Assembly: GCA_040401995.1 (NCBI GenBank)
Contig: JBBANM010000005.1
Location: 60,416 to 124,415, forward strand
Length of the DNA stretch: 64,000 nt
Reading direction: 5' to 3'
Origin: Haliscomenobacter sp040401995
Lineage (GTDB): Bacteria > Bacteroidota > Bacteroidia > Chitinophagales > Saprospiraceae
Of this stretch, positions 25,486-34,011 are shown piece by piece (position 1 is the stretch's first letter; each line of letters opens with the position of its first letter). Below the pieces are notes generated by a model that searched no databases, was not told the DNA's origin, and saw only the letters and a list, made by a program, of their open reading frames with translations. The translations under genes and the position numbers were made by a program.

Positions 25486-26451
25486 TTAAAATGCCAAAGA
25501 TTTCAGTTGTAATCCCGTGGTTTCCGGCAGTCCAAACACCAGATTCATGTTCTGGATGGCTTGTCCGGAAGCGCCTTTGGTCAAGTTATCAATCATACTG
25601 ATGATGAAAACTTTCCGACCGTGTTTTTCTAAGTGAATCAAACATTTATTGGTGTTCACCACTTGTTTGAGGTGCGGATTTTTGCGGGTAAGGATGGTAA
25701 AGGGAGCATCCTGGTAAAAAGACTCGTACATCACGTACAGGGCTTCCAAATCCAGGTCACAATTGACGTACATGGCGGCCAAAATGCCGCGTGGAAAATC
25801 GCCGCGCAAAGGAATAAAATTCACCTCGTGTGCGAACCCCGGTTGCAAGGTGGTGAGGCTGCGCAGAATTTCCGCCATATGCTGGTGTTCGAATGCCTTG
25901 TATACCGACAAGTTGCTACTGCGCCAGCTGAAATGCGTGGTAGGACTCAACGCTTGACCAGCGCCAGTTGACCCCGTGGTGGCACTGATATGTACTTCGT
26001 CGTTCAGCAATTGCGCTTGAGCCAAAGGCAATAAACCCAATTGGATGGCGGTGGCAAAACAGCCACAATTAGCGATACGATTGTTACCTTGGATGGCAGA
26101 TTTGTTCAATTCTGGCAGACCATAGACCCACTCCGAATCCAAACGAAAATCCGTACTCAAATCAATAATGGCCACCCGTTGCGGCGGCGCATAAGTATCC
26201 ATAAAAGTTTGAGATTGCCCATGCCCCATACACAAAAACAATACATCAATATCATCAAAGGTCACCGCTGCGCTGAAGGTAAGATCGCAAGAGCCCACCA
26301 AGTCGTCGTGAGTGTCATCGATCCGTTTTCCCGCCTGACTGGCGCTTTGCACATAAGCAATCGTTGCTTTGGGGTGGTTGATCAGGATGCGGATCAATTC
26401 TCCGGCCGTATAGCCGCCGCCGCCGATGATGCCAACTTTTATCTTGTCCAT
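25486..26451 (-). CDS. argC: N-acetyl-gamma-glutamyl-phosphate reductase
   Basis: 321-residue NADPH-dependent reductase of the third arginine step. 'KVGIIGGGGYTAGELIRIL' is the nucleotide-binding loop, 'DLSTDFRL' and 'VYGLPELN' are typical, the catalytic Cys is in 'IANCGCFATAIQLGLLPL', and 'HVNFIPLRGDFPRGI'-like 'EVNFIPLRGDFPRGI' closes the active site. ATG 26451 (MDKIKVGII) begins exactly at the Rossmann fold; the longer frame to 26613 would overlap argG by 100 bp and shows no homology. It is 62 bp downstream of argG. Confidence 0.93.
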   Translation of the reverse strand: MDKIKVGIIGGGGYTAGELIRILINHPKATIAYVQSASQAGKRIDDTHDDLVGSCDLTFSAAVTFDDIDVLFLCMGHGQSQTFMDTYAPPQRVAIIDLSTDFRLDSEWVYGLPELNKSAIQGNNRIANCGCFATAIQLGLLPLAQAQLLNDEVHISATTGSTGAGQALSPTTHFSWRSSNLSVYKAFEHQHMAEILRSLTTLQPGFAHEVNFIPLRGDFPRGILAAMYVNCDLDLEALYVMYESFYQDAPFTILTRKNPHLKQVVNTNKCLIHLEKHGRKVFIISMIDNLTKGASGQAIQNMNLVFGLPETTGLQLKSLAF

Positions 26452-26513
26452 TTCTACTTCCAGTGTAATGCTTTTCTCGCGACAAGCCCGTTTTATGAGC
26501 TTTGCCAGCAGGA

Positions 26514-27728
26514 TTAATCCTTTACTTTTCCCAATTTTTCGTGGACCGAGTGGTAGATTTTCATCTGATTCGCCAAAATCTTGGTGAACCCTTTGACATC
26601 CTCGCCACTCCAACCGTTGTTCATTTCGCCATATTGACCAAACCCAGAGTTCATCAAATCATATTCGGATTCGATGCCTTGCAGTTCAAAACGATAGGGC
26701 AAAAGCTTTACGCCCACTTTACCGGTTACCGCTTGTTGCGTATCGGTAAGGAAGCTTTCGATGTTGCGCATTACGGGTTCAAGAAACTGTCCTTCATGGA
26801 GCAACATACCATACCAATTGCCCAATTGCTCTTTCCAGTATTGTTGCCACTTGGTCAGGGTGTGTTTTTCCAAAAGATGGTGTGCCTTGATGATGATCAA
26901 CGGAGCAGCCGCTTCAAAACCCACCCGACCTTTGATACCGATGATGGTATCGCCAACGTGAATATCGCGACCGATGGCAAAAGGCGCCGCCAAATCATTG
27001 AGTGCAGCGATGGCTTCGGTAGGGTGATCAAAATTTTGCCCATTTACTTGCATCAACTCGCCTTTTTCGAAAAAAAGCTCAACGGTAATCGGTTCCGTTT
27101 CGGTCAATTGTGTTGGGAAAGCCGATTCCGGAAGCGCCAAGTTAGAAGTAAGCGTTTCGGAACCGCCTACACTGGTTCCCCATATACCTTGATTGATCGA
27201 ATATTTGGCTTTTTCCCAGTTCCATGTAAAACCAGCCTTATTCAAATAGTCGATCTCTGCCTGACGTGACAAACGCAGATCGCGAATAGGAGTGATGATT
27301 TCCAAGTCTTCACCCAGGATGTTGAACGCCAGATCAAAACGAACTTGGTCGTTGCCCGCGCCGGTGCTCCCGTGCGCAACTGCAGTTGCGCCCAGGGTTT
27401 TGGCATACTTAGCAGTTGCCAAAGCTTGAAACATCCGCTCAGCGCTTACCGAAAGGGGGTAAGTATTATTGCGCAGCACATTGCCAAACACCAGGTACTT
27501 GATGCAGTCGTCATAATACTCTTTCAATGCATCGGCAATTTGGAAACTTGTAGCGCCCAACTGGTAAGCCCGTTCTTCCATGGCCTTCAATTGCTCCGCT
27601 GAAAAACCGCCTGTATCGACGGTGAGGGCATGCACTTCATACCCTTTTTCCTGAGTAAGATAGAGGATACAAAAGGAGGTATCCAGTCCGCCGCTATAGG
27701 CCAACACTACTTTTTGCTTATTTGACAT
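26514..27728 (-). CDS. argG: Argininosuccinate synthase
   Basis: 404-residue ATP-dependent ligase joining citrulline and aspartate. The PP-loop 'VVLAYSGGLDTSF' is at the N-terminus, followed by 'VAHGSTGAGNDQVRFDLAF', 'WGTSVGGSETLTS' and 'GRDIHVGDTIIGIKGRVGFEAAAPL'. ATG 27728 (MSNKQKVVLAYSGG) was preferred to an ATG 4 codons earlier. Its start overlaps the 3' end of the GNAT gene by 11 bp, so the two are translationally coupled. argH is not in the window. Confidence 0.95.
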   Translation of the reverse strand: MSNKQKVVLAYSGGLDTSFCILYLTQEKGYEVHALTVDTGGFSAEQLKAMEERAYQLGATSFQIADALKEYYDDCIKYLVFGNVLRNNTYPLSVSAERMFQALATAKYAKTLGATAVAHGSTGAGNDQVRFDLAFNILGEDLEIITPIRDLRLSRQAEIDYLNKAGFTWNWEKAKYSINQGIWGTSVGGSETLTSNLALPESAFPTQLTETEPITVELFFEKGELMQVNGQNFDHPTEAIAALNDLAAPFAIGRDIHVGDTIIGIKGRVGFEAAAPLIIIKAHHLLEKHTLTKWQQYWKEQLGNWYGMLLHEGQFLEPVMRNIESFLTDTQQAVTGKVGVKLLPYRFELQGIESEYDLMNSGFGQYGEMNNGWSGEDVKGFTKILANQMKIYHSVHEKLGKVKD

Positions 27729-28308
27729 CAGAAGTAACAATTAGATTCGACAAATCGTGTTTCATGGCGTCAACCTCTTGCTGCGAAGGCGCTAGCATGG
27801 CTGTACACAAACACATACGGCGTTGATTGCGCTCGAGGATATCGAAATTGGGACAGCTTTTGCAGCCATTCCAAAATTCTGGATCCTGGGTGAGTTCAGA
27901 AAAAGTGACGGGCTCATACCCCAACGCAGAATTGATTTTCATCACCGCCAAACTGGTGGTGATGCCAAAAATGCGGGCGGCGGGATATTTTTCGCGGGAG
28001 AGTTGGAATACCCGCTCTTTGATTTGGGTGGCCAGTCCAAAACGGCGAAAGTCAGGCGCAACAATCAAACCAGAATTGACCACATATTGACCGTGGCTCC
28101 AGGTTTCGATGTAACAGAAACCCGCTAGCTGATGATCTTCGGTCAGGGCAATGACCGCATTGCCCATGTTGATCTTTTTCTGGATGTATTCGATTTTACG
28201 CTCGGCAATACCCGTACCACGGGCTTTTGCGGATTCTTTGATGAGGTCGTTGATAGCCTCAGCATAAATTTCATGTTCGGGTGTAGTCACCTCGATCGTG
28301 AAGTTCAT
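27718..28308 (-). CDS. GNAT acyltransferase heading the arginine operon
   Basis: 196-residue GCN5-related N-acyltransferase. The acyl-CoA-binding loop is 'IVAPDFRRFGLATQIKERVF', preceded by 'AVIALTEDHQLAGFCYIETW'. The C-terminus has a Cys-rich tail ('WNGCKSCPNFDIL...RRMCLCTAML', five Cys within about 40 residues), which could bind metal. As the first gene of the arginine operon, overlapping argG by 11 bp, it is the best candidate for the committing N-acyltransferase on glutamate (ArgA role, acetyl or succinyl). That role rests on context, not on a specific motif. Confidence 0.8.
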   Translation of the reverse strand: MNFTIEVTTPEHEIYAEAINDLIKESAKARGTGIAERKIEYIQKKINMGNAVIALTEDHQLAGFCYIETWSHGQYVVNSGLIVAPDFRRFGLATQIKERVFQLSREKYPAARIFGITTSLAVMKINSALGYEPVTFSELTQDPEFWNGCKSCPNFDILERNQRRMCLCTAMLAPSQQEVDAMKHDLSNLIVTSDVK

Positions 28309-28673
28309 TCTTTCTGATGATTAAGCAGGCTTGTGCTCGCGCAAGTAGGGCCTGACGTGGTGAAAAAATAGAAAACACACACGACTGCCTAAGCAGTGCT
28401 CGTAAAAATTTGGTTAACCTGGCTTGTTTTCAGGATAAAGGTAGGCAAAAATCCTACCGAGGTGGGTGAAATGTATAGATTAGCCCCCTAAGGGCGACGG
28501 TTAAATCGACGGCGGGAAGGAGAAAAAGTAATATGTAGGTTGGTTTTTTCCATTTCAAAAGCAAAAATAGATGTTTAGGGGGTGTAATGCAAGAGATAGG
28601 GCTTATTTTTGGATATTTTTAACTTTAAACTATCCCCCAGTTGATTTTTGGGTGTGTGTTGGGAGTTTTTGTC
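28309..28673. other. 365-bp intergenic region: arginine operon leader
   Basis: No gene found. It contains a candidate promoter at 28562-28592 and, between it and the first arg gene, a leader of about 250 nt. Within the leader a 6-bp perfect hairpin (ggtagg 28440-28445 with cctacc 28453-28458) stands out, on the minus strand followed by 'tttatcc'. A GC-rich patch 'tagccccctaagggcgacgg' at about 28483-28502 resembles the palindromic repeats seen at 60.6 and 60.8 kb. No ARG-box palindrome was recognised. Confidence 0.45.
28562..28592 (-). promoter_or_regulatory. Candidate promoter of the arginine operon
   Basis: Minus-strand TTG (28592-28590), 20-nt spacer, TATTTTTG (28569-28562). It fits TTG/TAnnTTTG but lies about 250 bp from the first start codon. 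Confidence 0.35.
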
Positions 28674-28874
28674 TTAAGCGCTAGCTACTTCATATTCCAA
28701 TTTAAAAGGGGCAGCCATTCGTTTGGATGCATCCAATATCTCGATTTTGACAATATTACCTTCCTTATCAAAATCCAGAATGACCCCAGGCTTCACTTCA
28801 TCGCTTTCCAAAATTTTTTCTTCTGAAAAGCGAAGAACAAGGATGTCGACTTCTTGATCAAATTTAATTTTCAT
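28674..28874 (-). CDS. DUF2283 family small protein
   Basis: 66-residue protein matching the DUF2283 pattern: 'MKIKFDQEVDILVLRFSE', 'ESDEVKPGVILDFDKEGNIVKIEILDASKR'. Members are small, widespread and uncharacterised, sometimes beside a toxin-like DUF4258 gene. No such partner is present here. It is isolated, with the arginine leader on one side and a strong terminator on the other, so it needs its own promoter, which I could not identify. Confidence 0.75.
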   Translation of the reverse strand: MKIKFDQEVDILVLRFSEEKILESDEVKPGVILDFDKEGNIVKIEILDASKRMAAPFKLEYEVASA

Positions 28875-28945
28875 TTCGCAAAATTTGAATTTTCCGACCT
28901 CAACACCCCGAGAATTCTAAACTTTGAAGGCGTATGAGATGATCT

Positions 28946-28989
28946 AAAAAAACGGCCACAAACTCGCTAAAGTCTGTGGCCGTTTTTTT
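28946..28989. terminator. Strong bidirectional terminator
   Basis: Perfect 15-bp stem: 28946-28960 (aaaaaaacggccaca) with 28975-28989, 14-nt loop, T7 tail. It ends the leftward thioredoxin/MsrA-like gene. Confidence 0.85.
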
Positions 28990-29010
28990 AGGTCCTTTTT
29001 TATCCATCCT

Positions 29011-30042
29011 CTAATTACTCAACAACTCCGCGCTACCCTCGCGAATATCCTTACCAATGGCCGGTTTCCAACCTTTATTAGGGTTCGCTTTGATGTTTTT
29101 GGCCAAAGCCAATTGACGCGGCGACAGCACCTCTTCCAATGATTTTCCGGCACTGAACAGCACATTGGCCTTGGTAGCTTGCAACGGCGTCATGGGCACA
29201 TAGCGGTAATAACTGCGGTAGAGCGCGTATTTGTTTTCAGGATCTACCCGATAATTCCCAGCCGATTTAACTTGATCCTTGCCAAGTACCTGAATCGCTT
29301 TGGCTTTTTCTTGTGGATCGTTGGTGAAAATCCCATCGGCACATTGTACGGCGCTGGCTTTCTTTAACAAGGTTTCAAACGATAGCAAATGCGGGTTGTA
29401 TTCCACTTGCACTACTTCATGGCCGTTCATGTAACCCGCTTCGGTGCTAACGATGCCTGGAAGCTTGCCAATTTCGCGTTCGCCCGTCCAGAAGCAATAC
29501 ATGGAAAGGGTCGCTTTTTCCACGCCCAGCGCTTGGCTTTGCAATTCTTCTTGTAATAAAGCTAAGTAACCGGGTACTACGGCATTCTTTTTTTCCAATG
29601 CCCCAACTATAGCTTGCACCACCCCCAGAGGAGAATAATTGCCATTAAGGCGATCCACTACGTCTTTGCGGTCGCTGCCCACAATGCGCACTACGGGGTT
29701 GTTCCAGGCTGGTTCGTTGTAGGCGCGAAGGGTTTCGGCATCTTTACCTTGGCGGTTGTTGTAAATAGCTACCGGCACAAACAGGCTTTCAATTGCCTCC
29801 GTTATCAAAGGATGGCTCAGTACCTCCTGCCCATATCGTTGGCAAGTTTGGCAACCAGGTATTTCTTGAAAAAGCAAAAAGACGGGTTTGCCTTCCTTTT
29901 TGGATCTAGCTATCCCTTCATCCAAATCGCGCAACCATTTCACTTGTCCCAATTCAACGGGTTGGGTACGAGGGGCTTGAGCCGAAAGAACGTTGCCTAA
30001 AATTAAGGTGGCAACGAGAGCAAAAATGATTTTATTCAGCAT
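29011..30042 (-). CDS. Periplasmic thioredoxin-like/MsrA-like fusion protein
   Basis: 343 residues with signal peptide 'MLNKIIFALVATLILGNVLSAQ'. Residues about 30-150 are a thioredoxin-like domain with a CxxC in 'QEIPGCQTCQRYGQEVL'. Residues about 175-240 match the first half of peptide-methionine-sulfoxide reductase A: 'YCFWTGEREIGKLPGIVSTEAGYMNGHEVVQVEYNP', retaining the catalytic Cys and the following Glu (GCFWxxE in the family). The later MsrA part (HDPTQ...YRS) is not recognisable; instead there is 'SAVQCADGIFTND', whose Cys could be a resolving residue. A periplasmic methionine-repair or disulfide role is inferred. It is monocistronic with a strong terminator. Confidence 0.75.
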   Translation of the reverse strand: MLNKIIFALVATLILGNVLSAQAPRTQPVELGQVKWLRDLDEGIARSKKEGKPVFLLFQEIPGCQTCQRYGQEVLSHPLITEAIESLFVPVAIYNNRQGKDAETLRAYNEPAWNNPVVRIVGSDRKDVVDRLNGNYSPLGVVQAIVGALEKKNAVVPGYLALLQEELQSQALGVEKATLSMYCFWTGEREIGKLPGIVSTEAGYMNGHEVVQVEYNPHLLSFETLLKKASAVQCADGIFTNDPQEKAKAIQVLGKDQVKSAGNYRVDPENKYALYRSYYRYVPMTPLQATKANVLFSAGKSLEEVLSPRQLALAKNIKANPNKGWKPAIGKDIREGSAELLSN

Positions 30043-30374
30043 GTTTATTTAGTTTAATACCCCCAATTTGCTTGATTTCACTGAATTCAGGTGTAGCGCT
30101 TAGGACAATTCCATTTTTTAATTTAGAAAAGGACTGATCCGCCTACCACCATTGAGGTATTTTTCAATTTCAGCGTAAAAATCCCCAATGAACATTAAAT
30201 TTTTACTATATTTGCACCTAGGAAAAACGACATAACTTACCTTTTTAGATTACACCTTAGTATTTGCACTAATGGTGTCCTTTCACGACATTTTACCATC
30301 ATACTCATGATTAAGCGGACGGCTACGTGACACGTAGTGCCAATAACTATTTTTTTTCGTATAAAACTCAAATC
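30043..30374. other. 332-bp divergent intergenic region
   Basis: Lies between the leftward thioredoxin/MsrA-like gene and the rightward T9SS gene. It holds the -7 element at 30207-30214 for the latter. I found no clear leftward TAnnTTTG box and no RNA gene. It is AT-rich. Confidence 0.4.
30207..30214 (+). promoter_or_regulatory. Promoter -7 element TATATTTG
   Basis: Exact TAnnTTTG followed by CA, typical of Bacteroidota promoters. No TTG is seen at the ideal -33 distance. It implies a leader of about 155 nt for the T9SS gene starting at 30375. Confidence 0.4.
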
Positions 30375-32060
30375 ATGATCCGTCTACTATTTTTACTACT
30401 ACTAACAAGTTATGGTATTGTAGCTAATGCTCAAGCAATACAAACCATCAAACAAAACAGCGATAATTACCTGCTTTTTGAAGCCGAAGCCTTTGCGGGT
30501 AATTATAGCGCAACATCAACAAATGATCCCAACTGGAAATTGGTTCAAGAAAAACAAGTTACCGCAGTTGGTGCCAATCAAGATGGACTTTACCCCATCC
30601 AGGATTATTCCACCGCTCGATTGTATTACCGTTTAGAGGTTACCAGCAGCGGTTGGTATTATCTGTACATCAATCGCAAAGTAAAAGATGGCAACACTGC
30701 CTCTTTTATCGTGCCACGCATCAACGAGGCGGTATCCAGCAATACCCGCCGTAGGGTCAATTGCACTTCTTCTGATACTTTGTACAATTGGCAAAGCGCC
30801 AATAAGAGCTTTTTCCTAGAAGCAGGAAAAACCTATAGCTTGTTTTTGTTGCCTGAAGCTGCAAAAAGCCTGCTCTTGGATCAAATTCTATTGCACAAAG
30901 ATAATGCGCTGAATCCTGCAAAAATTTCCAACCTAAAGCTTAAACCAGCCGATCGTGGAAACAACTCTTTGGAATCATTGCTGCGTTATTGGGAGCCCGA
31001 GGTTGGTAAATTGGCTTCTTGGAAGGCTAAAACTATTCAAGGTGGAGAAGCGGTAAAAGCTCCTCGCGGTAGCGGTTATTTGCCCTATACTGGAAAATCT
31101 TTTGTGGAATTGAGTCGCAAAAAGGGCGTATCCAGATTGGTGATGGACACCATCGATTATTCTAGATGCTTGCTTGCTTTTAGTAACTTAACCTTGCATT
31201 TTCAGGCAATGTCACCAGAGTTTTTTCAAGACAACAACGATACCATTCGGGTGTATGCCATTCTGAAAGGCTTGCAATCGCAAGTAATTTCATTGGGCGA
31301 GTTTACGGATCCGGTCAATGGCGCTTATATCCCGTTTGATGTTTCTGCTACGTGGAACAATGCCTTCTTCAATAAAATTGTTTTTGTGATTGAGTATACG
31401 GGTGGTGGCGATGAAAGGCTTTGGCTTGACGATATCGCTGTACAGTACCACTCTTTGTATGAGACCGTACTCACGCCGCCATCAAACATCGATATTATTG
31501 CTGATACTTTACTTTTGGGCGCCAAAGACTATACTTTCTCCTTGGAGGGTGGCATAACGGATACCATCATCAAGCGGAGTACTTTTTTCTGGAGTTTCAA
31601 TGATAAGATCAATGGCGTGGTAGTGGCTAAGGATACCTTCCGGTATCGGTTCCAGACCAGCGGTTTTTACACAGTCAGTTTAACGATAAAAACCAAAGCC
31701 CTTGCCGATAAAGCTTGCGATAGCATTGCAACAGTAATCAATAAAGTGTTGTACATCGCTAAAGGTGGGAACGCTAGCCCTGTGGGTGGGAACGCTTTTT
31801 TACTTCCGCCAGCCCAAAATTTGGCGCCTGAGCTGAAGCTTTATCCCAACCCAACTACCGATCAACTCAACATCAGCTCGCCCGATCGCAATCCATTGCG
31901 GTATGAGTTGTTGAATTTGAGTGGTCAGGTGATGCAAACGAACCAGTTTACCGGACAAGAAGCGGTGATGATGCAAGATTGGCCTCAAGGGATTTACTTG
32001 GCCAGAATTTTTGACCTGCAAGGAAGGGTATTGATGACGCAAAAAATCATCAAGCAATAA
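30375..32060 (+). CDS. Secreted protein with T9SS type A sorting domain
   Basis: 561 residues. Signal peptide 'MIRLLFLLLLTSYGIVANAQ'. Beta-rich body of unknown activity: a segment 'YYRLEVTSSGWYYLYINRK' resembling carbohydrate-binding/GH-associated modules, a middle part 'SFVELSRKKGVSRLVMDTIDYSRCLLAF', and a PKD-like stretch about 390-470 ('FFWSFNDKINGVVVAKDTFRYRFQTSGFYTVSLTI'). The last 75 residues are a Por secretion (T9SS type A) domain: 'LKLYPNPTTDQLNIS...GIYLARIFDLQGRVLMTQKIIK'. It is exported and probably surface-attached or released. ATG 30375 was chosen because it opens the signal peptide. Confidence 0.85.
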   Translation: MIRLLFLLLLTSYGIVANAQAIQTIKQNSDNYLLFEAEAFAGNYSATSTNDPNWKLVQEKQVTAVGANQDGLYPIQDYSTARLYYRLEVTSSGWYYLYINRKVKDGNTASFIVPRINEAVSSNTRRRVNCTSSDTLYNWQSANKSFFLEAGKTYSLFLLPEAAKSLLLDQILLHKDNALNPAKISNLKLKPADRGNNSLESLLRYWEPEVGKLASWKAKTIQGGEAVKAPRGSGYLPYTGKSFVELSRKKGVSRLVMDTIDYSRCLLAFSNLTLHFQAMSPEFFQDNNDTIRVYAILKGLQSQVISLGEFTDPVNGAYIPFDVSATWNNAFFNKIVFVIEYTGGGDERLWLDDIAVQYHSLYETVLTPPSNIDIIADTLLLGAKDYTFSLEGGITDTIIKRSTFFWSFNDKINGVVVAKDTFRYRFQTSGFYTVSLTIKTKALADKACDSIATVINKVLYIAKGGNASPVGGNAFLLPPAQNLAPELKLYPNPTTDQLNISSPDRNPLRYELLNLSGQVMQTNQFTGQEAVMMQDWPQGIYLARIFDLQGRVLMTQKIIKQ

Positions 32061-32080
32061 ATAGCAGATTTTGTTAAACA

Positions 32081-32120
32081 AAAAATGGCTGAAGGATTAC
32101 ATTCTCCTTCAGCCATTTTT
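32081..32120. terminator. Bidirectional terminator between convergent genes
   Basis: Perfect 16-bp stem aaaaatggctgaagga (32081-32096) with 32105-32120, 8-nt loop, T5 tail plus further T/A. It separates the T9SS gene from the convergent M3 peptidase gene. Confidence 0.9.
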
Positions 32121-32150
32121 ATTTATCGGGAGTTTGGAAATCATCAAAAC

Positions 32151-33857
32151 CTATTCTGCGCTCAGTATTTTTATCTCTTCTCGTACGAAATCCCCTAATT
32201 GCGCCACATAATCCTTGTCAAAACAAAAAGAAATACCCGCAGCCTCATACACCTCGCGAATGGGGCGGGTGTTCCCTAATTCCAGGGCGGCCATATAATT
32301 TTTGATCGCCGTTTGCTGATCTTGTCGGTACCGTCGCCAAATGGCGATAGCTCCCAATTGCGCAAACCCATATTCGATGTAATAGAAAGGTACTTCAAAT
32401 AGATGGAGTTGCTTATGCCATAGGTATTCCAGATAATGATCCAGTCCATCATAATCCACCACTGCTGGGGTGAACTTTCGAAGGGTGGCCATCCATTGGT
32501 ATTTGCGTTCTTCTGGCGTATGGGTGGGGTGCGTATACAGCCAATGCTGAAAATTATCAACCGTAGCAATCCACGGAAGCACTTTGAGTACATTTTCTAG
32601 TTGGGTGATCTTGGCGCGTTTCAAATCAGCAGGATCAGGGAAGAAGATATCCCAGTGCTCCATGGTGAGTAGCTCCATGGTCATGGCCGCCAACTCGGCA
32701 ATTTCAGAAGGGAAGCGGCGAGCCGACAGAAGATCATACTGTCGGGTCAGGTAAAAATGGATCGCATGGCCGCTCTCGTGCATGAGGGTGCGCAAGTCGT
32801 TGAGCGTATGCGTGGCATTCATAAAAAGGTAAGGCAAACGCGAAGCTTGCAAAGGCATGTTGTACCCGCCTGGGCGTTTTCCGGGGCGAGATTCCAAGTC
32901 CAAAAGTCCCATTTCATGAATGGTGCGGATCACCTCGCCGAAAACAGGGTTTACTTGGCTTAAACAGACGATGCTGTTGTCGACAAGTTCCTCTATGCTA
33001 TTAAAAGGAAGCAAAGGATTGCGGCCTCCGGTATCGTTGTTCAAATCCCAGGGACGCAGTTCATCCAGTTCAAGCTCTTTTTTGCGAATACAATAAAGAT
33101 CATTGAGGATGGGTAAAATCTCTGCGGCAATACCCTCATGAAGTTGCAAACAATCTTCAGGCGTATAATCCAAGCGTCCCATGGAGCGGAAAGCATAATC
33201 GCGGTAATTAGCAAACCCGATATTCCCCGCTATCTGTTGGCGCCGGATCAGTAAATCATCAAATAAAGTTTCCAGCGCTCCGGTATCTTGAAGAATGCGT
33301 TGGTTGATTTTAAAATAAATCTGCTGCCGCCGATTGCGGTCGGTCTCCTCCAAAATGGTATTTGCCTGCTGAATGGTCATTTGTTTACCATCCACGCCAA
33401 TCATCATTTGCGAAAAAATACGACCGTATTCTTTGGTTTTTAGGTGAATTTCCGTTTGCAAAGGCACATTATCCTCGTGGTATAGCTTGACCGCGTTGCG
33501 CACATTCCGCAAATAGATGCCATACTTTTCAGGATCAAGGGTAGCTAAAAACGGAGAAGCCGCCAGTTTTTGATTCAGCTGGTGGTCATAAGGCGCAATT
33601 TGCGGAACGATGCTTTTAATCGCATATTGGTAGCGTTCGGCAGCTAACGCGTCGTCGCTATTGGCCGATAGGTTGATGTATCGCCAAGAAACCGTTTCAC
33701 CTAAGAAAGAATCGAGATCGCTGCGATCTTTGATCCATTGCTCCAGCGCTTGGCCGTTGGGTATAGGTCGGCTAAGTAACTCTTGATACAGCGGAGCTAC
33801 GTCCTCCCATAGTTCAAATGCCGGGAAACATGAGTTACCATCCCTAGTACCAGTCAT
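32151..33857 (-). CDS. M3 family oligoendopeptidase
   Basis: About 568 residues of a zinc oligopeptidase (PepF/thimet-like, M3). The zinc motif is 'LMHESGHAIHFYL' (HExxH, with E the catalytic base), and the third ligand is expected in 'FPSEIAELAAMTMELL'. Also seen: 'LRTLMHESGH' preceded by 'YLFMNATHTLNDLRTL', and the C-terminal 'YEAAGISFCFDKDYVAQLGDFV'. It degrades short peptides in the cytoplasm. Start choice is uncertain: ATG 33857 has an AAGGGG eight bases upstream; ATGs at 33881, 33887 and 33905 are in frame. Leftward and monocistronic. Confidence 0.9.
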   Translation of the reverse strand: MTGTRDGNSCFPAFELWEDVAPLYQELLSRPIPNGQALEQWIKDRSDLDSFLGETVSWRYINLSANSDDALAAERYQYAIKSIVPQIAPYDHQLNQKLAASPFLATLDPEKYGIYLRNVRNAVKLYHEDNVPLQTEIHLKTKEYGRIFSQMMIGVDGKQMTIQQANTILEETDRNRRQQIYFKINQRILQDTGALETLFDDLLIRRQQIAGNIGFANYRDYAFRSMGRLDYTPEDCLQLHEGIAAEILPILNDLYCIRKKELELDELRPWDLNNDTGGRNPLLPFNSIEELVDNSIVCLSQVNPVFGEVIRTIHEMGLLDLESRPGKRPGGYNMPLQASRLPYLFMNATHTLNDLRTLMHESGHAIHFYLTRQYDLLSARRFPSEIAELAAMTMELLTMEHWDIFFPDPADLKRAKITQLENVLKVLPWIATVDNFQHWLYTHPTHTPEERKYQWMATLRKFTPAVVDYDGLDHYLEYLWHKQLHLFEVPFYYIEYGFAQLGAIAIWRRYRQDQQTAIKNYMAALELGNTRPIREVYEAAGISFCFDKDYVAQLGDFVREEIKILSAE

Positions 33858-34011
33858 TGTGGTCGCCCCTTGATTACGCATTGTCATTAGCAAAATTTTC
33901 TGCAAAAATTTATACTAGGTCAACCTTTGTCAACACATGGCACTGCACAAACTGCTTATTACATCGCGGGAGGGGGGTAAACGATTACTCGTCCAAGGGA
34001 TGGTTTGGTAG

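Noticed and set aside
26452..26613. Longer argC start at 26613
   Set aside because: Would overlap argG by 100 bp and adds 54 residues with no similarity to ArgC; the Rossmann fold starts at ATG 26451.
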